Source: Porogramme epimiltina (lineage: Eukaryota; Basidiomycota; Agaricomycetes; Polyporales; Polyporaceae). Taken from it: DNA of 62,649 bases. Below, piece by piece: positions 50,698 through 62,649 of the stretch. A program made the position numbers and the translations under genes. The DNA lies in the NCBI GenBank assembly GCA_900155495.1, contig FTLJ01000477.1:1-62649 (forward strand). The letters are read 5' to 3'. How positions within the stretch are numbered: the stretch's first letter is position 1; each line of letters begins with the position of its first letter. The notes beneath the pieces were generated by a model, which saw only the letters and a list, made by a program, of their open reading frames with translations, ran no database searches and was not told where the DNA came from.

Positions 50698-53476
50698 TCA
50701 TCGCTTCGTGAAAATCTTGTTGAGGAGACCCAGCACCTTGGGCACGTTGAGCTGGACGTATTCGAGGTCCAGGAGGTGCTTGTTGTCTTTTTGCTGTTGG
50801 CGTGAGAGCTGCTTCAGTAACCTAACGACGGCATTGACAGTTTCAGACTAACCTTCTCGAGAAGATCGTCGATGTTGAGGTCCATCTCCAGGATCGCCTT
50901 CTCGCGACCCTTGTAGTGCAATGCAATGATGAACGTGCCAGGTGTAGGCGAAGTGAAGTTGAAGTAGATGTTCGGTCGCCTGGGTCCCGAGCGAAGCGAT
51001 CAGTCAATACCCTGCAAGTACGATTGTGTCGTGTCACTGACCTGTTGTCGGGCACATTGCTCTCAACAATGATACCTTCCTTCTCTAGTTGGGCGTGCGT
51101 GAACCGGTACGGCCCATGCACGACCGGCTTCGACGGCTTCTTCTCCTTCCCGCCCACCGTCACTACGCCGACGCCCGTGCTCTGGCCGCGCTCCTTCGAC
51201 GCCGTGAGGCGCACGTTCTGTAGGTACGCCTTGTACTGCTCGAGCTGGCTGCGGAGGTAGTTGTTGTGGTCGCAGATGGTCTTGTACACCGCCTCGAGGC
51301 TCTTCGTCTCGAGCAGGACCTTCTCGCGCAGGTTGCCGAGGTGGACGAGCTCGGCTGAGACCTCGTCCTGCATGAGCTTGTACCCGTCCGCGCGGTCGAC
51401 GATCTTCTGCTCCTCGAGCTCGCGCAGCATCTCCTTGACCTTGATGCCCTTGCGCACGAGCGTCGCGTCCTTCGTCGTCGCCGCGCGCTCCGCGATCGCT
51501 GCAAGGTTGTACGGGCGCTTCTCGGCGAGCCCGGGGATCGAACGGATGAGCTGCACGAAGATCGACTTGGCCTCCATGTAGAGCATGTCGCTCGGCGAGA
51601 CCGAGTCCATGAGGATATCCTGCACTGGTGTCTCCCATCGGCTATATAGCGGTAGCTCGAGGGTGCGGTTCTCCTTTCGAGGCACTTGAGGTGGTGCCGG
51701 ACCGAGTTCATCGGTAAGGATTCGCAAATGTTGCTTGTCGTTTGGTGACTGTGAGAACGTTAGAACTGACCAAGTATAACGCACGGCATAGAGTATACGC
51801 ACTAGGACTTCGATGTGCTGAAGGATCAGAGAATGGGTGTTGTACAACTCGTTGAGGGTAATATTTATGAGGAGATCCTTCTTCGACAAAGCCATGTATT
51901 GATCCATCTAATGGCGTTGACAGTTAGCAGCCGTAAAGAGGACCCTCAGGGAGAACCCTCACCTCTAGGGTGTCGTAAAAGTCGCCAACTTCACATAGAT
52001 TGTTCAAGAACTGGTTGATTCGCGCCTTGTTGTTCTCTACGAACGGGTTCAGCGTGATCATGTAGGCCTCCTTAGCATATGACGGCTTGTTGGCAAGGTT
52101 CTGCAACATCTTGGCAATCTATGGGCGCACACGGTCAGACAGCCGTGTCGACCATTCACAGCTGCACGACGCGTACCAAGGTCAATGTTCGCCTGGGGTG
52201 TTTCGCAGGAACGCCCTCGACAAGCATATATGCCTGCGGTGTGACAATCGCAGGGTTGATGAAGCGCAGGAAGAAGAATCCACCAATCAGCGAGCAGATA
52301 GCATAGTCCGTGGCGTCTGGGTACTTTCGCTATAACACGCGTAAGGATCAGTGCGCGCTTCATAAAGAATGAAAGCGTATGACTAACCCTAGTAAGACTC
52401 CTAATCTGTTTGCAAATCCACCTGATACCGTATGGGACGCTCTCCATGCTCTCCATAATGGTGAGGAGGAAGCTGTTCGCTATCTCCATGAGCATCGTCA
52501 GTCGAGGAGCGATAATGGCCTGCACGTCTGCGTTCGCCGCTGCAACTTCTGGAGCGACGCCGCGGGGAAGGTTGGGGGGAAGTGAGCCGGTCTCCTCCTC
52601 GATCTGCTGAATCATCTGCTCGTAGACCTTGACCGGGTTAATCTCCAGGTTGAGGTCCTTGTGCTCGATGAGGCTGTTGATCCGCTCGGCGAGCACGCTC
52701 TTGAGGTAGCTCTGACCGGGGCCACGGCGGGTGTAGGTGGTCATCATCCGCGAGACCGGGGTGTTTGCTCGGAGAAGGGAACCGAACTCGGTAGCAGTTT
52801 CGAATTGGGAAGACAGCACGGACTGGAACATGGTCAACAGAAGGTGCTCTTCTCGGGATTCGTACTGGTTTCCGTAGAGGGTGAACATAACGGTCTGGAG
52901 GAGCGTGTCGATCTCAGTCAGAGAGACGAGACGACATAGGCTTGCGATGTGCCGGGGCTCGGATTGCAGGAGGAAGAACAGGTTTGAATACTGTTGTAGC
53001 TTCCTGTCGTCTGGGTGATGGCCTTCGGTCGCGTCGACTTCCTCGAGATGTTTCTCCACCTCGTTTTGCTGGGCGAGTATGAGGGGAGATTGTATACAGA
53101 AGGACGGCACAACGTACCTCATCGAGGGCCATACGGTTCTGGATGAGCAGACCGATGCGGGAGTCGAGGAAACGGACATCGCGCTCGAGCACGAAGTTGC
53201 GCTTCGACTGAGCGGAGATCCGGGACTTGAGTTCGCGCAGGCGTTTCTGGGCTTAATTACGGCGGCGCATAAGGCGCATAGATGAGATATAGGAACGCGG
53301 CGCGAAGGCGGGCAGGACATACCGCGACCCAGCTCATCCTCGACCTCGACATCCTGCTCCGCCGCCATACTGAAAAGGGCGGTGACGGAGTAGCGGTTCG
53401 TGTTCCTGTTCGTGAGGCGGCGGGTGGACATGCCGCCCGGGGAGTTGGGGGCGGCGGAGTAGTCGGGGTAGGACAT
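50698..53476 (-). CDS. gap1: Gap1/IQGAP-related Ras GTPase-activating protein
   Basis: CDS complement(join(50698..50793, 50853..50979, 51042..51748, 51803..51907, 51963..52118, 52177..52329, 52388..53068, 53118..53251, 53323..53476)), 770 aa; fission yeast Gap1 is of very similar length. It stimulates GTP hydrolysis by Ras. Order: a disordered N-terminus, a coiled coil (about 50-110), a RasGAP domain (about 120-440) with the likely arginine finger Arg196 in [14 protein letters not shown] and the hallmark [14 protein letters not shown] (341-354), then a linker and a RasGAP C-terminal domain (about 530-760) with [29 protein letters not shown] and [14 protein letters not shown]. The domain order (RasGAP plus RasGAP_C, no IQ motifs) points to the Gap1/Sar1-type rather than full IQGAP. 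The catalytic residues look intact. Confidence 0.9.
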
Positions 53477-54664
53477 GTTGGCGGAAGATGGGTGAAGAGC
53501 GCGGGGACGGGCGTCGGGGCTGAAGGGGGAAAAGAGAGCGTCGTCACAGGAAAAGAAGATAGATAAGAAAGGGCAGGTATCGCCTGTGACCCGCTCAGAG
53601 CGACGCGATGGGAGAAGTCGAGGACGAAGACGGGGAGGGGGAGGCCCGTGGCGGGGAGAGCAGAGTTGAAGAGATCGCTTCTCCCCGTTCCTCTTTCCAC
53701 GGCATCGCGGGCGCTTCTCTCGCCCTCCCCGGCGTCGCTCGATCCACTGACACCCGTCCATGTCCGCCGTCCTCTGCCTCTGCCCCGGGCCTGCGCACAC
53801 CGCAGCGTGCGTCATCGTCCACCCCAGCTGCGCGCTGTGTCCCCCGCCTGCCGCCCACGTCGTCCACACTGTTCGCTCCGTGCCCTCCGCGCCCCCCGCC
53901 GGCCCCCGACAGCCCCGTGGGCCGTGGCCCGCGCGAACACCCGCAACCACAACCACGACATTCCATTCCCCCCTTCCAGCTCGCGTTCTGGCCAGCCACT
54001 CATGATACCATCCGCCGGAGCGTGATCTGTGATGATGAGCCAGCCCCGAGCCACCGCCAGCCCGTGTCTGCGCCGCCCCCCACCGCGTTCGGCCTCACTG
54101 GCACGGACCGCCTCTCTCCTGCGGAGATCGCGTTTCATGTCGTTCCCTCCTGTTACCATGCACACCCCCCGAGCCACCGCCACGCCCGTTCGCTCTTCCC
54201 GCCCCTGTTAGCTGTGCGTATTCCGAACTTGGACACATCCGTTGTTTGCGTTCAGAACGCTCACCGCCAGCGCTCGCGTGACGCATCTTTGGCACCTCTG
54301 CGGCGCCTGAGCCACGGGAACGTGGAGAAGAACATCCTCGGGGGCTTAATCTGGCGTCGACCGACTCGAGCGTGGTGGGGCCCGTCTCCATGCATACGCC
54401 CGATGCTCGTCTGCGCACTCGCCGCGAGTCCCGCAGACTCTCAGCTCAGCGTGCAGAACAAGAATATCCTCGCAGTCTGCCGGTGTGGATGGTTCGGAGC
54501 CGCGTTGTCGGCTTGGCACATTTGTCATACAACTCTACTTACATGCCCATCGTACGCTGTCCAATCTCAGAACCTTATCCAGCCGCCCGCGCGATTAGTC
54601 CGTGTCCATATCGACCGACGCCATTGCCGTAAACCAATATATCCCGCCAACACGTCCGATTCAC
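53477..54664. other. Intergenic region upstream of the RasGAP gene
   Basis: 1.19 kb. A 380-codon plus-strand open frame overlaps it and the RasGAP first exon, but its product is Pro/Ala/Arg-rich without family pattern. It should contain the RasGAP promoter. Confidence 0.5.
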
Positions 54665-56501
54665 TCACGCCTCCTCTCCGCGCGCCTTCAAAAGGACCGC
54701 CCGCAGCCGCCGTAACGCCTCCTCGACTTCATGCTCGGGGAGCAGACTAAACGAGGCGCGCACGTACGCCGTCTTGCGCCCGCTGGGCAGAAAGACCGTC
54801 CCGGGCAGTGCCAGCACCCCGCCCTCCAGCGCCTGCGTCCGGATGACGGCCTCCGAGTCGCCCTCAGCCGCGTCGCCGAGCTGCAGCTTGAACCTGGGAG
54901 AAGAAGGTAGCGTCGGTTCCCAGCATCTCGTCGTCACGACAGCTAACAGGGGAACATTACCAGAAAAACATCCCAGCCTCAGGGACGGTCCACTCGGCGA
55001 GCCCCTTGAGGTGCTTGTCCATCAGACCTGCGAACACGTCGCGCTTGCCCCGGTAGAAGTCCGCGACGCGGTCGACGTGTTCGCGGTACGTCTTGTAGCC
55101 CCACGAGTTCAGCATCTTCCACGCGAGCACCTGCGTGAACGTCGGGGGCTGGAGGTTCGAGCCCATCGTCTGGTGGGAGGCCCGAGCGGCATTCAATATC
55201 CGGGCACCGCGCACGTGAAAAGAAGAACGACGCACATGCAGGACGACGGCGTCATGGATCGGCTTGGGGGCGGAGAGGAAGCCGATCCGCATCCCGGACG
55301 AGAGAACCTTGGAGAGGCTGTCGAACCGGACGACCCGACCGACTTCGGGCTGATCACGGTCGAGCGCGAAGTACGACAGAGGTCGAGGTGCGCTCCCAAA
55401 ATAGAGGTAGTAGTAAGGATCATCTGTCCCGATAGATAGCGTCAATGCGAAATCTATTGACCCCGTTTCGTAGGCTTGCCTTCAAGAATGAGGAAGTTGT
55501 GTTTCCGGGACAGCTCCAAAATCTCGAGCCGCCGTTCGAGCGTTGAAGTTACGCCGGTTGGGTTGCAACCGAACTTAAACAGTCAAATCATCAGCGCACT
55601 GTCGTGGCATGAATGGGTTGGAGACGCACAGGTATGGTGTACAGAACCTTAGGTTTGCGCTTGTTCTTGGGCCATTCGTCCAGCATTTTCCTCAGTCCAG
55701 CGGCATCGATGCCATGCTCGTCCGCGCCAACCTCTGATCCGACGTCAGGCACATGTTAAAATCGGTAAATGATTGAATTACCGATCATCTCGCATTTTGT
55801 TTGGTGAAACACAGGAAGGATGCCTCTGTGGTCAGCGGTCAGCTATCGCCGTCCCATGCAAACGCTCGCAGAGTGAAGACGCACGCATATACGGGAGCCT
55901 CGATGAGCGCGACGTCGCCCTCGTCGACCAGCGCGAGGACAGCCTGCACGGGACATCAGACGTCTATCCAACCTCATCACCAGCGCAACTCTCGCACTGA
56001 CCTTATAGATGAGGTCCGACGAGCCCGTGCCAAAGCACAGGTCCCAGCCCTCGCCGCGCTTGCGCCCATGGTTGAACTCCTGCAAGCCCACGAGCCAGTC
56101 GATGAACTCGGGGATGCCCTGGCTGCCGCTATACTGCAGCGCGCGCGCGAGCTCCTTCTCGGTCAGCGACACAGGCACTTCCTGCGTCGTGACCGGGTCA
56201 CGCAGGGTGAACTGCAGAGACGTGATCGGGTATGTGTCCGCATTGGGCTTGCCTGCGAGGAGGGAGATGACGCCTGGGCGTTCCTCGAGGGGGAGAAGTG
56301 CACGAACTGGTTTAAATTAGGAGTGCAGTGAGCGGCGTTCCGGAGATGAAAAGAAGTGTACAGACTCGGGTCCTCTATCCTATGCTTGGAGAGTTGTGAC
56401 AGGAATTGGTCGTAGAATTCAGATGGCAGGATACGTGATGACAAGGACTTGTCGTCTTTAGTCTGGCTCGTAAGCTCAGGGGTGTTCATATCATTTGGCA
56501 T
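54665..56501 (-). CDS. PLP-dependent class I/II aminotransferase 2 (aromatic/2-aminoadipate type)
   Basis: CDS complement(join(54665..54893, 54961..55169, 55236..55423, 55480..55573, 55630..55733, 55782..55825, 55885..55943, 56002..56306, 56366..56501)), 455 aa. Paralogue of the gene at 14575-16387; three consecutive exons (104, 44 and 59 bases) and the 209-base exon have identical length and phase. Key blocks: GKPNADTYPITS, GSQGIPEFIDWLVGL, EAPVYAGILP, CNPTGV, DDPYYYLYFGSAPRP, Schiff-base Lys286 in RFDSLSKVLS. It has one extra intron (55424-55479) that interrupts the codon before DDPYYY; its donor is GCAAGC, so it appears to be GC-AG. ATG 56501 gives an N-terminus ~20 residues longer than the paralogue; a longer open frame to 56720 looks like 5' flank. 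Same reaction class; substrate unknown. Confidence 0.88.
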
Positions 56502-57621
56502 GCTTAATCGCACGATCGCTGGTCGATGGTGTTGTTGTTGTGGTAGCAGGTCAGGGGCCACTGTCGGAGTCAGTGGGAACGCTGGGCTGGGTCTGGGAAG
56601 ACAGAAACACGAAGGTCGATCCTTCTTATCCACGCTCGGATATCCAATTCCTTGGGATGAGTAATATTTACGCAAGTGACTCACCCTTGACTCGGGTACC
56701 TCCACAATCGACCAAGGCACACCGAGGGCATCTCAAGTTGTTTAACAGTTGTGTACCGCATGCTCACATCACGGAGGTCTACTCAAAGCTCGGGTATTCC
56801 TGCACAACAGGAACTGAATCGTGTTCCACTTGAATGTCACAACAAGGGAGTGGACTATTAGTGCCCGTGAATACGGTCTTAGTTTTGTCATGTATCGCGC
56901 CACAGACTACATTGTGAGTTGTTCCGCGCGGCGTGTGTCTAAACGCTCAGATACTGGTCGATCGTGAGGCAATTGGCTTAAGCGGAGACCTACAGTAAAC
57001 GGCGAAGTCCTTTCCTGAATAGTAACATAGTGCGCTAAACGAGTGCTTGTACCCTGCCTGCATTGAAGGGGTCCACAGCAAAGCAGAGGCTCGCTAGGCC
57101 GCGTTGGATGCGTCCTAATTCCTCGCCGATAATAAGAAGGTCTATGCTTCGCATGTTTACTAGAAAGCCTCTCTATATCGAGGGGTTCACCATGGCATTA
57201 CCATAGATATGCGTCACTTTGGACCACACAGTGGTTTGGGATGACCGTTGCGCACCGTATAATCAGTTTGTCGAAAACTGGCTGATCCTTGCAGCTCAGC
57301 TTTATCAAGAGACATCTTCATAGATGGTACTACCGCCGTGTTTTGAGATTGAGTTGGGAGACTGCACCGCAGGATATCCTGCAAAAAGAAAAGCAAACGG
57401 CGGCTTCTAGACAAACGGGAGGGGTTGAATACAATGACAGCTGGGCTCTGGATGCCAGATATGATAGGCGCCTGTCCGAATTTGACGCGGCATGCGCGGC
57501 ATGAACGCTATTTGTCCGTGTTTGTCGAGGGGCTGTAGTACTGGCAAACCTTATTTTTCGTGATCCACAAGCTCATCCACGCACGTCGGCAGCGACAAGC
57601 TCCTCAAGACTATCCTCAAGA
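56502..57621. other. Intergenic region between aminotransferase 2 and RPL4
   Basis: 1.12 kb that must contain the divergent promoters of both genes. No recognised exon; AT-richer between 56750 and 57350. Confidence 0.5.
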
Positions 57622-59024
<1,403 letters not shown>

Positions 59025-60745
59025 GTGGCTGTTATGAGGAGATGTACGAGTGGCTATGCAGTTTGACGTATCGATGCTTATGGTCACGCTTATCGAGTTC
59101 TACATGTTGTATGTCGCCCATGCTGAAGAAACGCTCTTCTCGTTGGCCCGCGTGGCCTGTCACGCACACGATGTATGACCGCATCCGTGAGGACCCTACC
59201 GGTCGCTCGATTTTGCTCTTATGGTGGGTGGGTGTGCTCGAAGACGTGTGTCCCTCTGTGTGCATGCTCTTCACTTCTCTTCCTGAGTCGAAGCTCGCTC
59301 CGGCGCTGGAATCCCTCAGTTCCGACTGGTTCGATCGCTGTTGGTGTACTAGTAGTATGGGGCTGGCTAATACGCTGTGGTTAAGTGAGTTGTACCTCGA
59401 GATAACGTCTTTGTACCGTATCTCACCGCGTCTCAAGTGACTTGCTATCAATGATTCCACACTCAGACTTCTCGTGAACGAACCCTTCCATTCACACATT
59501 GCATTTGAGTCGGGTGGCAGATACCCATGAGACATCGCACCCGGCAGGACACCTACTGATGACCTAGAAATTCATGGGTCTTCAAAATTCCACGGTGCCC
59601 TCTGCCAGAACCCACTGAATGGTGGATCCGGGGGCCCTTGGGGCTGCCATTACGTCTATCCGGACCGAGGACGGCGGTCTTGCCGTACGGGCCTTCCCAA
59701 AGGCACCCACAACTCTATCCTGCGGCACGCAGGGCCGACAGATGCGAACTCTCCTTCGCATCCATCGTCATACGCGGTGAGTGGCCTCGGATCCCCTCCC
59801 GCCCTGCGCATTAATGGCTCATCGCCTTCTCGGCAGGAACCTACGGAAGCCTTCTCGCAGGCGTTCTGGTGTGGCTAAACCATCCACCTTTCGGGGCGCG
59901 GGGTTCGAGCGGCCTGATGCGTCTTCCGCCGGTGCACCTAGATATTTCTCGGTCTTCCTCGTCCCAGGTCAACCGCGCCCGCTCTCAGCTCAGATGCCGA
60001 AAGCTGTCGTCACCTTACCTGCGCCGCGGCGGCGCTCAGTAACTTACGCTGGCGTCGGGGCGAGCGTACCATTCCGAATTCAACGCCACGGCGGCCCTCG
60101 CACGTGACGGAGTAGAATAAGCAGACCCCTTCGACCGAGGGGGGATTGCATCACCCCGACGTCGACACGCACGGGATTTTTGCGCTTAGCGGATCTCATG
60201 GTGCGCCCGAGCCCGCTCTCGTGACTTTATGACACGTTCGCGCTCTCTGGGCCCGCTCGCAGTCGGCCTGGTCGGGCGGGAGAAAGGTCGTAAGCGCAGT
60301 GCAATGTCAGCGACGATGCCGGTAGAGTTATGTGCATTCGGAATTCGCTCTGCGTTATCGGAATACATACCGTGCTCAGGGTGGTTTTTTTGCCAGTGGC
60401 GGTGGGGGCGGGGGGCGGCATATAAAAACCCCCCACGCTGCTGCCGGCGCCCTCAATTATCGAACGCATCCGCCGCCGCAAACAGAAGCCCGTCAAACGA
60501 CGACCCCCGGGAGCATTCGGAGCGCGACGAGGTGGGTGCGCCTTCGTTCCTGGCGGCGCGGTGCGCTGCCCAGCCCGCGGGAGGGCGTGTGCTAACCTTT
60601 AACCGTTAACGCGCGCTCGCGGACCGCCAAACGGGGACGGCGGCGCGCGCCTCTGATCGCCCGCGATCCCGCCTCAGACCGAAACCATCATCTCAATCTG
60701 TACTTTGCAAACCACATTCTCCCAAGCTCGCCCCCGACCGACAAC
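59025..60745. other. Intergenic region between RPL4 and the tiny Cys-motif gene
   Basis: 1.72 kb. No recognised gene. A strong TATA-like GGCATATAAAAACC near 60416-60430 lies ~315 bases before the next start codon and is followed by a GC-rich leader. No tRNA fold could be confirmed. Confidence 0.45.
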
Positions 60746-62088
60746 ATGGCCTACGCTGAGATCTCCGCCGTCCCGGTCGACGCCTGCTACCTCGTCAAGT
60801 GCGGGACGTGCAGCAAGACGACCTGGAAGGTGCGTACGCGTGCACGCCGCCCCCCGTTCTGATCTCGACGTCGACGACGCCGCCCCCCATGCACGTTGTA
60901 CGATAGCATCCCCCACCCAAGCCCTTCCCCATCTTCGCTCCCTTGATTCTTATTTCCCGGATGTCCTTCTTCCTCGCTTTTGGATCTTTCTACCAACCAA
61001 CCGCGCATCACCACCCCCCCCCTCCGCGCCCGACCCCCCTGATCTCCGCCCCATCAAACCGCGTTCTGTCCATTCGCCGTCCTTTCTGCCCCCTCTTCCC
61101 TATTTCGCGATCGGACTCGCCGCGCCCCGGGGCGTGCTCGCTACCCGGGGGCGCAGCGGTTCGCGGGAAGCCACGCTGCACCACGCGCCGCTCGGCTACG
61201 GGCGCGGCGCAGGTTCCCGCCACCGTTTGGGGCATCCCCCCGGGGTCGTTACACCCTTTCCGGAGGAAGGGGGCGCCTTCCAGTCTGCGCCACTGCGCCG
61301 TTGCTGCACGCGTACAGGGGCTGACGATTACGTCTTATTGCAGGGATGCGGACAGCACGTCGACGCGGTGAGTGTTCGAACGGACGCGCTCGCAGCGCAC
61401 TTTTTCCCCGGCTGGGAAGACGTCGCCTTCGCGGGCCCATCTTCTGCCCCCCCCCCTCCCCCGGTTGACGGCCGTTAATCGTGGGTGATGGACGGCCAGG
61501 ATCGCGGGAGGCGCGGCGTGGCGACGTGGGCGGGGCGCACCATCATCAGGGAGCGCTCCCCCTTTTGGGAGGTTGGGCGAGTTTCCTCGCCTGGCGGCGG
61601 AGGGCCTCAAGGGCCCAGGCCCGCGCGGTCAAAGATCTGTCCGGGGTCTGGTCGCCTGTGGCACACACCGCACGCCGCACGCTGCACGCTCCTTGTGTGC
61701 GCGGTGCGGGAGTGTGACGGTGTGCGCAGCGGCGGCGCGGCGCTGGCTGTCTGGACGGGCGGACGGGTCTCGCCGTCGGGTCGTCGACGGATGGACGTGT
61801 CGCGGTTCGCGAAGCGGCGTCGAAGGATGAGCGGGGGTTGGCGCGCTGCGCAGGGCCTGTTTGTTGGCTCGCGTGGGATCGCCCCCGGCGCGGGCGAGGG
61901 ATCTCGGCCGAGTCGTGGCGGGCGACGGGCTTGGCCGAGCGGGGGTTCGGGTAGTCTGGACAATGGGGGTCGGGCTGCGAGGGGGGGACATGCGATGACG
62001 TACGGATGGGCTGTTTGCTGATTCGGCTGGGGGTGGGTAGGTGATGAAGGACGTCAAGGAAGAGGACAAGTGCACATGCCCGCGGTGA
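60746..62088 (+). CDS. Tiny 51-aa Cys-motif protein (putative zinc binder) with giant introns
   Basis: CDS join(60746..60829, 61344..61367, 62041..62088). Exon 1 encodes MAYAEISAVPVDACYLVKCG then TCSKTTWK, exon 2 GCGQHVDA, exon 3 VMKDVKEEDKCTCPR. The pattern KCGTCSKTTWKGCGQHVDAV followed by a Cys-x-Cys tail is, as I recall, a widespread eukaryotic small-protein pattern (KCG-x-CxKTxW-x-GCGxHV), so the three exons support each other. Two CxxC/CxC pairs plus a His could bind one zinc ion; the function is unknown. The introns are 514 and 673 bases, against ~55 bases for most introns in the window, so the coding part is only 12% of the gene. Donors are GTGCGT and GTGAGT, acceptors TGCAG and GGTAG, all phase 0. 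Confidence 0.78.
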
Positions 62089-62649
62089 AGGCGAAGGTCG
62101 GAAGAAGAAGCAGGGCGGTATGCGCGGACGCGGTCTCTGGGGACGGCGATGGGCGAGGAAGCATGCAGCTGGCCTGGGGGGTGTTTGGCGAGGGTTCTGA
62201 GGGGGCCGTCGTGGCTGGGAAACCTCGGCGAATCTGCGTACGGGTGTAGCACGGTGTATTCCTGGAGATAGCGCGATAGCAGCGGCTCGTAGCAGCGGCG
62301 TGGGCGGTGTGCGTGTATGGACGCGGGTGTGCGCCACGGACGAGCGATGTGACCAGGCCGCCCGTCGTCTGCCGTGGGGTGCAGCGCTCGGCGGGGCCTC
62401 CGGGAGCGAGCGCGGGCGCCGGCGGGGCAGCGGGGAGCAGGCGGCGAGCGCGCAGGGGGCGCCCAAGGCCCAGGGGGTCGCCGCGCCGCCGGCGGGATCG
62501 GGCAGAGGCGCGGCCGGCGGACCCCGGAGACGCCGTCGCCCTAGATTGGCGGGGAGGCGGCTGTGGAGTCCGACTCGACCTCTTTCGACCACAACTCCTC
62601 CTCCCGCTCACCCTCCCCGTCCGCTCCTCCGCCCGCCCTCCCCTCCCCC
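62089..62649. other. Right edge of the window, no gene assigned
   Basis: Very GC-rich. Long antisense open frames (for example 62054-62611 and 61546-62592) read as Arg/Pro/Ala repeats with no family pattern and are treated as composition artefacts. The 3' UTR of the preceding gene and perhaps the start of another gene lie here. Confidence 0.4.

Noticed and set aside
53608..54750. 380-codon plus-strand open frame
   Set aside because: Overlaps the RasGAP first-exon region and shows only Pro/Ala/Arg-rich sequence without domains.
61546..62592. 348-codon minus-strand open frame at the right edge
   Set aside because: Arg/Pro/Ala repeats in extremely GC-rich DNA; overlaps the intron and last exon of the small Cys-motif gene.

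Overview
This is a eukaryotic window from a filamentous basidiomycete fungus, most likely an Agaricomycete (a polypore-type genome is plausible but cannot be proved from the sequence). The evidence is about 130 short spliceosomal introns, mostly 50-60 bases with GTRNGT-type donors and CTAAC/CTAAT branch sites, GC-rich coding DNA, compact intergenic gaps, and a gene set that includes COQ4, RPT2, RPL4, TERT, an ADP1-type ABCG transporter and secreted S53 sedolisin proteases. I rebuilt 21 protein-coding genes (20 complete, one partial at the left edge). Splice sites were chosen by reading phase and by family conservation, so coordinates are predictions of CDS only, without UTRs.

Layout. 1-3.1 kb: the end of a WD40/DUF2415-type gene and an unrecognised gene with a KEN box. 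3.1-11 kb: a gene-poor block with a dispersed non-coding repeat (A), then sedolisin gene 1. 11-24 kb: a dense housekeeping block with a one-finger C2H2 protein, COQ4, aminotransferase 1, a FetB/UPF0014-like permease divergent from an ADP1-like ABC transporter, and a PLP-homeostasis protein. 24-34.5 kb: a second gene-poor block with repeats B and C flanking sedolisin gene 2, then the more diverged sedolisin gene 3. 35-62 kb: a second dense block with YIPF6, RPT2, an unrecognised basic protein, a small complex-I-like protein, a TTC9-like TPR protein, TERT, a Gap1-type RasGAP, aminotransferase 2, RPL4 and a tiny cysteine-motif protein with very large introns.

The most unusual structure is the pair of repeat-rich blocks. 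About 6 kb at 4,575-10,925 is present again, inverted and diverged, at 25,840-31,815. Each copy carries an intact ten-exon S53 sedolisin gene plus homologous flanking DNA, bounded on both sides by members of one ~1.7-kb non-coding repeat family in the same orientation. The repeats have a TATA-like promoter at one end and a cluster of TCGTAC hexamers at the other, so the unit looks like a protease gene carried between direct repeats. A second pattern is six apparent GC-AG introns, all between 35 and 56 kb, including one that would leave RPT2 with a first coding exon of just ATG followed by an N-myristoylation-type MGN terminus.

Apart from the sedolisins (secreted acid proteolysis), the genes do not form one pathway. 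They cover ubiquinone and complex I, amino-acid and PLP metabolism, membrane transport, Golgi traffic, proteasome, telomere, Ras signalling and translation functions.
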